Position numbers and translations under genes: made by a program
Notes under the pieces: model-generated
The model's database searches: none
Seen by the model: the letters and a program-made list of their open reading frames with translations, nothing else
Told to the model about the DNA's origin: nothing
Assembly (NCBI GenBank): GCA_034506255.1
Contig: JAPDPX010000005.1
Span: 124,001 to 188,000 of the forward strand
Length of the DNA: 64,000 nucleotides
Reading direction: 5' to 3'
DNA from: a candidate division KSB1 bacterium
GTDB taxonomy: Bacteria; Zhuqueibacterota; Zhuqueibacteria; Zhuqueibacterales; Zhuqueibacteraceae
Part shown: piece after piece, positions 57,650-64,000 of the stretch
Layout: each line of letters opens with the position of its first letter
Numbering within the stretch: the stretch's first letter is position 1

Positions 57650-58891
57650 ATGGACATCAACTACATTGCCCTGGCGATTCCGTTTTTTCTGCTGCTCATC
57701 GGCGTGGAAGTCTGGTTTGTCCGCCATGAACGCAAAGAATACTACCGCTTCAATGATGCCATCAATGACCTGAGCTGCGGAGTGTTGCAACAGGTGGTGG
57801 GGGTGTTCAGCAAAGTCATCATCGTGGGCGGCTATGTCTGGCTCTATGAAAACTTCCGCCTGCTGGAGATTTCCCCCCGCTCGGCGGTGGCCTGGGTGGT
57901 GTTGCTGTTCGGCGTGGATTTCTGCTATTACTGGTTTCATCGCGTCAGTCATCGCATGAATGCGCCCTGGGCCGCGCACATCGTGCATCACCAAAGCGAG
58001 GAATTCAACCTGGCGGTGGCGCTGCGGCAGGGCACGTTTCAAAGCTGGTTTTCGTGGCTCTTCTACCTGCCGCTCGCGCTCATCGGCTTTCCCCCACTGA
58101 TGTTTCTCACCATGTCGGCTGTCGACACGCTCTATCAATTTTGGATTCACACCCGCGCCCTCGGCAAACTCGGCCCGCTGGAATGGGTGCTCAACACGCC
58201 CTCGCATCACCGCGTGCATCACGGCCGCAATCCCAAATATCTCGACAAAAACTACGCCGGCATCTTCATTATTTGGGATCGTCTGTTCGGCACCTTCGAG
58301 CCGGAAACCGAGCCGGTGGTGTATGGCGTCACCGAGCCGCTCAACAGTTGGAATCCGGTTTGGGCCAATCTGCACTATTGGGCGAAACTCAAGAACCTCG
58401 CCGGCCAGTTTCCGCGCTGGATTGACCGCATCAAACTCTTCTTCATGCCACCGGAGTGGCGGCCCGCCGGTCTGCCGCCGCTGCCGCCCCATCCCGAAGT
58501 CACGCCTGAAACCTATGTCAAGTATGATACCAAATTGCCGTTGGGCCTGAATCTCTATGTCTTGCTGCATTTCAGTCCGGTGGTGGCCGCCACGTTTTTC
58601 ATGCTGCAAAAAGAAAACACCTGGCCGCTGCATTGGCATCTCCTCGCCGGCAGCATGATTGTGGTGACGCTCTTGACGCTCGGCGGCATTTTGGACAAGC
58701 GCGGCTGGGCCTTTCGGCTGGAGCTGGTGCGGCTGGTGTTGCTGGCCCTCCTCACCATGCTGGCTTTTGCAGGCGGTGACTGGTTCAGCCTCCCCCTGGT
58801 GCTGGCGGTGCCACTTTTTGCAGGCTTTGCGTTTTGGCTGGCAAGCTACCGCGCGGTGTTCCTGACGCCTGCACTCTCGCCGGCTGCCTGA
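57650..58891 (+). CDS. fatty acid hydroxylase / sterol desaturase family membrane protein
   Basis: 413 residues; ATG 57650 follows GGAGG (57641-57645). Membrane segments lie at the N-terminus (IALAIPFFLLLIGVEVWF), around residues 45-95 (VSK-VIIVGGYVWLY, VAWVVLLFGVDFCYYW), at 130-160 and in the C-terminal third (LLHFSPVVAATFFML, LLAGSMIVVTLLTLG, LVLLALLTMLAFAGG). The di-iron His clusters are HRVSH (near 96), HIVHH (near 110) and HHRVHHGRN (near 186), as in sterol desaturases and alkylglycerol monooxygenase (TMEM195 type), which this most resembles in length and in its extra C-terminal membrane region. It likely hydroxylates or cleaves membrane lipids such as ether lipids using O2. The WYL regulator follows on the same strand, 52 bp on. 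Confidence 0.88.
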   Translation: MDINYIALAIPFFLLLIGVEVWFVRHERKEYYRFNDAINDLSCGVLQQVVGVFSKVIIVGGYVWLYENFRLLEISPRSAVAWVVLLFGVDFCYYWFHRVSHRMNAPWAAHIVHHQSEEFNLAVALRQGTFQSWFSWLFYLPLALIGFPPLMFLTMSAVDTLYQFWIHTRALGKLGPLEWVLNTPSHHRVHHGRNPKYLDKNYAGIFIIWDRLFGTFEPETEPVVYGVTEPLNSWNPVWANLHYWAKLKNLAGQFPRWIDRIKLFFMPPEWRPAGLPPLPPHPEVTPETYVKYDTKLPLGLNLYVLLHFSPVVAATFFMLQKENTWPLHWHLLAGSMIVVTLLTLGGILDKRGWAFRLELVRLVLLALLTMLAFAGGDWFSLPLVLAVPLFAGFAFWLASYRAVFLTPALSPAA

Positions 58892-58943
58892 CCTTCTTTT
58901 AATTGCAATCCGTCACCGGCACATACCGTTAATCGTGCAGGTC

Positions 58944-59900
58944 ATGAATCGCACCGATCGCCTGATTGCCACCATCTTGCTGCTGCAAAGCAGGCGCGTG
59001 GTTCGCGTGCGCGACATTGCCGCCCATTTCGCCATCAGCACGCGCACGGTCTACCGTGATTTGGCCGCGCTGCAGGAGGCCGGTGTGCCGCTGGCCGCGG
59101 AAGCCGGCGAAGGCTACAGCCTGGTGGCGGGCTATCACCTGCCGCCGGTGATGTTCACCCATGCCGAAGCCAGCGCCCTGTTCGTCGGCGGTGAATTCGT
59201 GCAGCACCTGACCGACGAATCGTTGAAAAAACACATGGCCTCTGCGCTGCTCAAGATCCGCGCCGTGCTTCCCGAAGAGAAACAGGACTATCTTGAACGC
59301 CTGCAGCAGGCAACCGCAGTGTTCGCGCGGCCGCTGCACCCGCTGCACGGCTTCCGCGACGATGTGCTGGCGCTCATGCAGGAGGCCGTGGTCAAGCGCC
59401 AGGTGTTGAAGATCGAATATGTCGCGACCTCCAATAATGAGATCACCTGCCGCAGCCTCGAGCCGCTCTGCTTGATTTATTACAGCGACCACTGGCACCT
59501 CATCGCCTATTGCCGGCTGCGCCAGGATTATCGCGATTTCCGCGCTGATCGCATCAAGAACATTCATCCCACCGGCGAGGTGTTCGCCCCGCATCGCGAT
59601 TTTTCACCCGCGGTCTATTTCGAAAGGAAAAAGCAGAGCGCAAACCTGCAGGAAGTGCGGGTGAAGTTCCCGCCCAACGTGGCACCGCGCGTGCGTTATC
59701 ATCACTACCACTGCGTTGCCGAAGAACCTGCCCGCGACGGCGGCCTGATTGTCACGTTTCTGGTTCCCTACCTGCCTTCCCTGGCAGACTGGCTCATGAC
59801 ATTCGGCGACGACCTGGAGATTTTGCATCCACCCGAGCTGCGCCGCCTGCTGCTGGAACGCGCGCAAAAGGCCGTGGCGCATTACAGCAAACCATGTTGA
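58944..59900 (+). CDS. YafY-type HTH and WYL-domain transcriptional regulator
   Basis: 318 residues. The N-terminal HTH_11 winged helix (residues about 1-60) reads RTDRLIATILLLQSRRVVRVRDIAAHFAISTRTVYRDLAALQ-style text, diagnostic of YafY proteins. The middle part is helical (LQQATAVFARPLHPLHGFRD). A WYL domain follows (about 140-220; VLKIEYVATSNNE, RSLEPLCLIYYSDHWHLIAYCRLRQDYRDFRADRI) and a C-terminal WCX extension. WYL domains sense ligands, including nucleic-acid signals in some defence systems, but no defence genes are nearby. The upstream lipid hydroxylase is the obvious candidate target, being 52 bp away on the same strand. A GTG at 58935 is an alternative start; neither has a strong ribosome site. 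Confidence 0.88.
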   Translation: MNRTDRLIATILLLQSRRVVRVRDIAAHFAISTRTVYRDLAALQEAGVPLAAEAGEGYSLVAGYHLPPVMFTHAEASALFVGGEFVQHLTDESLKKHMASALLKIRAVLPEEKQDYLERLQQATAVFARPLHPLHGFRDDVLALMQEAVVKRQVLKIEYVATSNNEITCRSLEPLCLIYYSDHWHLIAYCRLRQDYRDFRADRIKNIHPTGEVFAPHRDFSPAVYFERKKQSANLQEVRVKFPPNVAPRVRYHHYHCVAEEPARDGGLIVTFLVPYLPSLADWLMTFGDDLEILHPPELRRLLLERAQKAVAHYSKPC

Positions 59901-60054
59901 GCGGAACGGCCGCGCACATCCGGCAGCCCGTGCTTCCCTGCCTGCCCGCCGGCAGATACCGTGGCAACTGCCGTGTGCCTGGCAGCCACGCAACCTGCTG
60001 CTTCCATGTCATGCAGCAAGACTGCCGGACAAATTTGCGCACCACGGCTGTTTC

Positions 60055-60375
60055 CCGAATTTTGCAAGCGGGCCCGCCGTTCCCCGGAAGAGATGGTGTG
60101 TTCCCAAAACGCCGTCAGGAGTGAACTGTTTATAGACATGGGAAGCTTGCGTGTCTTTAAAGTCCGTCAGGAGGGCAAAGCAGGTCACTCCTGACGGCGT
60201 TTCGGGAAATGCGATATGCCGTTTCACTACAAACCGTTCACTCCCACCGGAGTGGACAGCACATTTGCCCGCAAAATTTTTTATGCACCATCCCTTGGGT
60301 GGTTGGGCGTCGCAATCAAATCGGCGTTCCCCGCTGATGGGATCAACCGGGGTGCAAAATTCAGGTACAGTGCAC
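60055..60375 (+). repeat. R1 dispersed repeat, copy G (blocks a-start and c)
   Basis: The block a start (GAATTTTGCAAGCGGGCCCG ... AAAACGCCGTCAG) is followed by an unrelated palindromic insert (CCGTCAGGAG...CTCCTGACGG at about 60160-60205). Block c comes next (GGAGTGGACAGCACATTTGC, CGCAAAATTTTTTATGCACC, ATCAAATCGGCGTTCCCCGC). Block b is missing. No gene is supported in 59901-60437. Confidence 0.8.
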
Positions 60376-60437
60376 TAGCATTATCCCAAGCACTCAAAAA
60401 GGGCCCGAGCTCGCGCACTATCTGGAGTGCCGCCTGC

Positions 60438-62180
60438 ATGAAGACTCCTGAGATCAAACTCGCTCTCATTGCCATTTTTCTCTGCTTTTCACTGCAAACG
60501 CCAGTCACGGCGCAGAAGCCGCCCGCCGGTTTGGTCAAAAATCTCACCGTCCTCGGCAGGCATTTCAACGGCGCACGTGCACTGGCAACCGTCGCCCTGC
60601 TGCAAAACTATTGGCGTCACGCCGGCAACCGTGATTTCAATCGTTGCATGGATTCGCTCGCCGCGGCCTTGCGCGCCGGCGGATATGCGGAGTCGGATGC
60701 CCGCTACAAACTGATCGTGCGCGACACATTGCTGGCACAGGAGCGCTCCTGGCAGCCCGACTTTGCCGAGCTGCGGCTGCTCACCCCGCGGGACACCGTG
60801 CTACACTCGCTGGCGCAGGCCAAAATGATGCTCTGCCCCAATTCACACGCCACTCCACCGGCGGGTGTGCAAGCGGAACTGGTTGCCATCGACAGTCTGG
60901 CAATTGTGCGCGGCAGCCTGCGCGGCAAAGTGGCCTATACGCGCCGGCCCCTGCATGAAGTTTTTCACAAAGCCGTGCGGCAGGGGGCGGCCGCCGGCAT
61001 CATCTCCTCCCACCTGCCGGACTACAACCGGCCCGCCGAGCATCCCGCTTCCATCGGCATGGAGGCGATTCCTTATGTCGACTCGCTGGCGGTTTTCGCA
61101 TTCAAAATTTCCCACACCAGCCGGCGCCTGCTCGATTCGCTGCTGCGCCGCGGCCCGGTGCAGGTGCAGGCAAAAGTCCGGGCGCAGTTTGCACCGAAAG
61201 TCGTGCGCGAGGTCACCGCCGAAATCATTGGCAGCCGCAATCCCGGCGAAAGGGTGGCATTACTCGCGCATCTCGACGAGCCGGGGGCGAATGACAACGC
61301 CTCCGGTTGTGCCACGTTGTTGGAGATGGCGCTGGCGTTGCGGCAGGCGCTGACCGCCGGCGAGCTGGCTGCGCCGGCGCGTACCCTCACACTGCGCTGG
61401 GTCGAAGAAATCGCCACGGTGCAGCGCTGGCAGCAGCATGATCCGCAAACCTTTCAGCGCGTATTTGCGGCCCTGGTGCTGGACATGGTGGGGCAGGACA
61501 TCGCCAAAACCGGCGGCAATTTTCTGGTGGAACGGGCGCCTGATCCTGCCGCGCTTTGGACACGGCCGCCGGATCACCACACGGAGTGGGGCAGCCGTGA
61601 AATTGCGGAAGCAGAGCTGCGGGGAACTTACTTGAATGACTTGTTCATCGCCGCCTGCGAAACGCGCAGCCGGCTGCGGCGCAACCAGTGGCGCGTGCAC
61701 AGCCATCCCTTCGAGGGCGGCAGCGATCATGTGCCGTTTGTGCAGCACGGCGTGCCCGCAGTGCTGGCCTGGCATTTCACCGACGTTTTTTACCACACCA
61801 GCGGCGATGACCTCGACAAAGTTTCGCCGCAGGAGATGGCCAACGTCGGCGTGAGCGCCGCTGCGACGGCGCTTTTCCTCGCGCAGGGTGCGCCTGCAGA
61901 CGCCGGCGCCCTGGTGCCACTGCTGCTGCGGCGTGCGAGACAGCGCCTGGAAAACGAGGCGGCCAACAGCCGCGCGGCACTGCGCCACAGCCTGGAGGCC
62001 GATGTCATTGAGGAGGAAAAAATGCTGCGGGTCTGGCAAAGGTGGTATGCCGAAGCGCTGGCGAGCGTGGGCAAAATACCGGTGGCGCCCGACAGCACGG
62101 CTCTGGCCGCGGCAATTGCACAGGCGCAACGCCGGCTCGAACGGCTGACGGAGGAGAAGATCAACAGCCTGCGGCGGTGA
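60438..62180 (+). CDS. M28-family zinc peptidase, secreted
   Basis: 580 residues. I chose the ATG at 60438 because it opens a signal peptide (LALIAIFLCFSLQTPVTAQ); the longer frame to 60216 runs through repeat DNA. An N-terminal helical region (to about 110) is followed by a PA-like insert (about 110-250). The M28 core follows (VALLAHLDEPGANDNASGCA with the first His and Asp ligands, LRWVEEIATVQ, LVLDMVGQD, and the final YHTSGDDLDKVS His). Tight conservation of GANDNASG marks an active enzyme. A C-terminal helical tail (about 510-580) has coiled-coil character (EEEKMLRVWQRWYAE, RRLERLTEEK). It differs strongly from the M28 lipoprotein at 23892. It is convergent with the DUF3810 gene, whose stop lies 3 bp away. 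Confidence 0.88.
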   Translation: MKTPEIKLALIAIFLCFSLQTPVTAQKPPAGLVKNLTVLGRHFNGARALATVALLQNYWRHAGNRDFNRCMDSLAAALRAGGYAESDARYKLIVRDTLLAQERSWQPDFAELRLLTPRDTVLHSLAQAKMMLCPNSHATPPAGVQAELVAIDSLAIVRGSLRGKVAYTRRPLHEVFHKAVRQGAAAGIISSHLPDYNRPAEHPASIGMEAIPYVDSLAVFAFKISHTSRRLLDSLLRRGPVQVQAKVRAQFAPKVVREVTAEIIGSRNPGERVALLAHLDEPGANDNASGCATLLEMALALRQALTAGELAAPARTLTLRWVEEIATVQRWQQHDPQTFQRVFAALVLDMVGQDIAKTGGNFLVERAPDPAALWTRPPDHHTEWGSREIAEAELRGTYLNDLFIAACETRSRLRRNQWRVHSHPFEGGSDHVPFVQHGVPAVLAWHFTDVFYHTSGDDLDKVSPQEMANVGVSAAATALFLAQGAPADAGALVPLLLRRARQRLENEAANSRAALRHSLEADVIEEEKMLRVWQRWYAEALASVGKIPVAPDSTALAAAIAQAQRRLERLTEEKINSLRR

Positions 62181-62183
62181 AAT

Positions 62184-63236
62184 CTATTTTTCCTGCCTCG
62201 GTTGTTCCCGCCATCGCATCATCAACTCCACCACTTCCCCGTAATTCTGCCTGCCGCCACGAACGCGGTTCGCGCGCAAATAGGCATCATAAGTGCGCTG
62301 CGTGACATGGGAGACCACGCCATGATAGGGCTGCCAGCGCTGCTGCACGGCAAGCAGATCGGCGCGCACCTCCGGCCGCACGCGCTGCCGCAGGGAGTCG
62401 GCATCCTTAAACAGCGCCGCGCGCGCCAGAAAATGCTGCAGCAGCGCAAGGTGCCCGGAATATTGCACCGCAGAGTCGGTGCTCGCCAGAGAGGCGAGCA
62501 CGCCGAGGAAACTGGCTTCGGATTCGCGTGCATAGCCCAGTTGGTGCGCCTTCTCATGCGCCAGCACGAACGGCAACTCCACCGGCAGCAGGCCGGCGTT
62601 GAGATGAATTTCGTGCAAAAAGGGGCTGAAAAAGCCGGAGGTCAGGGTGTAGTCGAGCACCGCGGACATGAGCAGGTGTTTCGGCCGGCGGCTGCCCGGC
62701 GCGAGCGGCAGTGACAACTCGGGCAAAAGCCGGCGCAGGCTGCACTCGATCAAACTGTCGAGCCCCGTCAAGTTCCAGGCCGGCACCGGCCGCCAGGCGT
62801 TGTTGGTGGCGACGATGCTCTCTTCCAGATGGCGCCGATACGCGAGGCTGTCGGGAGCAGTCCCGCCGGCCAATCCCAATTGCTCGTCGATTGGCGCGCG
62901 AAAATAATTGCAGCCCCAGGCGAGATAGAACCATGACACGAACAGCGCCGCGCCCAACAGCATGTTGCGCAAGCCGCGTTGCCACTGGCGCCGACGCCAG
63001 AGCCGCCCTGCCAACGCAAGCATCGTCAACACGCCGAGGTAAAAACAAATCTCGGAGAGGGAAAAAGGCACAGCGGAGGTGAGGGGCGAAAGCAGGCCGG
63101 TGAGTGCGAAATAAAAGCGCCGGCTGTAGAAAGTTTCAATCCAGGCGGGTTGATGTGCCAGCACAGGCAGGGACAGGAGGAGACCTGCGGTCACGGCCGT
63201 CGCCAGGGCGAGCACGCGATTGCGGAAGAGATTCAT
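62184..63236 (-). CDS. DUF3810-family membrane protein with metalloprotease-like motif
   Basis: 350 residues. The ATG at 63236 opens a hydrophobic N-terminus (VLALATAVTAGLLLSLPVLA); two further membrane segments follow (ALTGLLSPLTSAVPFSLSEI region and LLGAALFVSWFYLAWG). The characteristic part (about residues 230-270) is SGFFSPFLHEIHLNAGLLP and LPFVLAHEKAHQLGYARESEASFLG. HEKAH is an HExxH-type zinc motif, with a Glu in RESEASF as a possible third ligand. DUF3810 proteins are common in Bacteroidetes and relatives; a peptidase role is suspected but not proven. Upstream on the same strand is the succinate dehydrogenase Fe-S subunit gene, with a GC-rich hairpin between. Confidence 0.88.
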   Translation of the reverse strand: MNLFRNRVLALATAVTAGLLLSLPVLAHQPAWIETFYSRRFYFALTGLLSPLTSAVPFSLSEICFYLGVLTMLALAGRLWRRRQWQRGLRNMLLGAALFVSWFYLAWGCNYFRAPIDEQLGLAGGTAPDSLAYRRHLEESIVATNNAWRPVPAWNLTGLDSLIECSLRRLLPELSLPLAPGSRRPKHLLMSAVLDYTLTSGFFSPFLHEIHLNAGLLPVELPFVLAHEKAHQLGYARESEASFLGVLASLASTDSAVQYSGHLALLQHFLARAALFKDADSLRQRVRPEVRADLLAVQQRWQPYHGVVSHVTQRTYDAYLRANRVRGGRQNYGEVVELMMRWREQPRQEK

Positions 63237-63272
63237 GGCAGGGGCGCATTTTACCCGACAAGGCCACGAACA

Positions 63273-63308
63273 GCCGCCGGCCGTGGCCACCCCGGCCACG
63301 CCGGCGGC
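63273..63308. terminator. GC-rich hairpin between sdhB-like and DUF3810 genes
   Basis: GCCGCCGGCCGTGGCC (63273-63288) pairs with GGCCACGCCGGCGGC (63294-63308) with one bulge. There is no T-run on the minus strand, so it may stabilise the 3' end of the upstream message rather than terminate it. Confidence 0.45.
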
Positions 63309-63336
63309 ACATCGCAACATTTTCAGAGGGCGGCCG

Positions 63337-64000
63337 TCATGGCACAGCCGGCCTGATGAGGGCCCGGAGGTATTCCCGGTTCATCCTGGCGATGAAGGTC
63401 GCCTTGATTTCCTTTGGGCACACGGCTTCACATTCATACTGGTTGGTGCAGTTGCCGAAGCCCTCCGCGTCCATCTGCGCCACCATGTTGCGCACGCGGC
63501 GCTCGCGCTCGGGTTGCCCCTGTGGCAACAAAGCGAGATGCGAGACTTTCGCCGCCACGAACAGCATCGCCGAGGCATTTTTGCAGGCTGCCACACATGC
63601 CCCGCAGCCGATACAGGCGGCGGCATCCATCGCGGTTTCCGCCACCGCCTTGGGAATCAAAATGGCATTGGCATCCGGCGCGCCGCCGGTGTTCACCGAA
63701 ATGAAACCGCCGGCCTGCATGATGCGGTCGAAGGCGCTGCGGTCAACCACCAGATCCTTGATCACCGGAAACGCCCGGGCACGCCAGGGCTCCACATGGA
63801 TGTGATCGCCGTTCTTGAACTGCCGCATGTAGAGCTGGCAGGTGGTTTTGCCGGCACCCGGGCCGTGCGCGATGCCGTTGATCACCAGCGAGCAGGCACC
63901 GCAGATGCCCTCGCGACAGTCGTGATCGAAAGCGATGGGATCTTCCCCCTTGCGCGTCAGCTCTTCATTGAGCACATCCAGCATTTCGAGAAAGGACATG
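63337..64000 (-). CDS. sdhB: succinate dehydrogenase/fumarate reductase Fe-S subunit (cut at window edge)
   Basis: The visible part is 220 residues. It begins at [13 protein letters not shown], which in intact proteins lies about 30 residues from the N-terminus, so the true start is beyond 64000. Ligands for the [2Fe-2S] cluster are in [10 protein letters not shown] with a later Cys (TTCQLYM). The [4Fe-4S] and [3Fe-4S] sites are in [17 protein letters not shown] and [12 protein letters not shown]. The layout ([35 protein letters not shown]) matches the type-B enzymes of Bacteroidetes and epsilonproteobacteria. The subunit moves electrons between the flavoprotein and membrane subunits. DUF3810 follows 100 bp downstream on the same strand; sdhA and sdhC presumably lie outside the window. 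Confidence 0.93.
   Translation of the reverse strand, partial: MSFLEMLDVLNEELTRKGEDPIAFDHDCREGICGACSLVINGIAHGPGAGKTTCQLYMRQFKNGDHIHVEPWRARAFPVIKDLVVDRSAFDRIMQAGGFISVNTGGAPDANAILIPKAVAETAMDAAACIGCGACVAACKNASAMLFVAAKVSHLALLPQGQPERERRVRNMVAQMDAEGFGNCTNQYECEAVCPKEIKATFIARMNREYLRALIRPAVP

Noticed and set aside
58935..59900. WYL regulator as part of a defence island
   Set aside because: The neighbours are a lipid hydroxylase and a peptidase; no nuclease, helicase or other defence gene is present.
1..64000. tRNA, rRNA or integrase-type genomic island
   Set aside because: No tRNA cloverleaf, rRNA segment, integrase or transposase gene was recognised on either strand by eye.

Overview
This window is GC-rich bacterial chromosome with about 30 intact genes, two degraded genes and two genes cut by the window edges. 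I saw no rRNA, tRNA, CRISPR array or phage. Several features point to the FCB superphylum, probably an uncultured KSB1- or Calditrichota-like lineage: secreted proteins ending in FlgD-Ig-like sorting domains, a PorP/SprF-OmpA fusion, LytTR two-component genes, DUF3810 and many multiheme cytochromes. Promoters look like ordinary sigma70 sites (TTGACA, about 17 bp, TATAAT-like) rather than the Bacteroidetes TAnnTTTG type. The lineage call is inference from gene content.

Layout. 0-3 kb: an M14 carboxypeptidase (cut by the window edge) divergent from a TlpA-like lipoprotein, then a deoxynucleoside kinase. 3.4-7.4 kb: a minus-strand envelope-stress-type operon (two LiaF-like membrane proteins, LytS-type kinase, aminotransferase, LytTR regulator) that is visibly decaying. 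8.4-22.7 kb: an outer-membrane protein, ftsH, a large secreted sorting-domain protein, a PorP/SprF-OmpA protein, htpG, nfo and trxB. 23.8-34 kb: an M28 peptidase lipoprotein, a secreted PGRP-type amidase, a cyclophilin lipoprotein, an outer-membrane protein and fabF. 34.3-37.7 kb: a transmembrane Ser/Thr kinase with a C-terminal SUMF1/FGE-like domain, translationally coupled to an outer-membrane protein. 38.1-51.9 kb: eight minus-strand genes forming an apparent trans-envelope electron-transfer module. 52.8-64 kb: a giant beta-helix protein, a fatty-acid hydroxylase-family protein, a WYL regulator, a second M28 peptidase, a DUF3810 protein and a succinate dehydrogenase/fumarate reductase Fe-S subunit cut by the edge.

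The most interesting locus is 40.0-51.9 kb. A four-His membrane cytochrome b, a membrane-anchored decaheme cytochrome, a two-FHA protein, a double HbpS-like protein, an outer-membrane barrel, a 1226-residue decaheme cytochrome fused to a beta-propeller, and a c554-like cytochrome lie head to tail. A double cNMP-binding / four-cluster ferredoxin fusion follows. The set can be read as a path from quinol through periplasm and porin to the outside, with sensing and regulatory parts built in.

Intergenic space is unusually rich in dispersed, non-coding, palindromic repeats. At least five families recur (called R1 to R5 here), and there is also a MITE-like 153-bp element. They fill most gaps longer than 300 bp.
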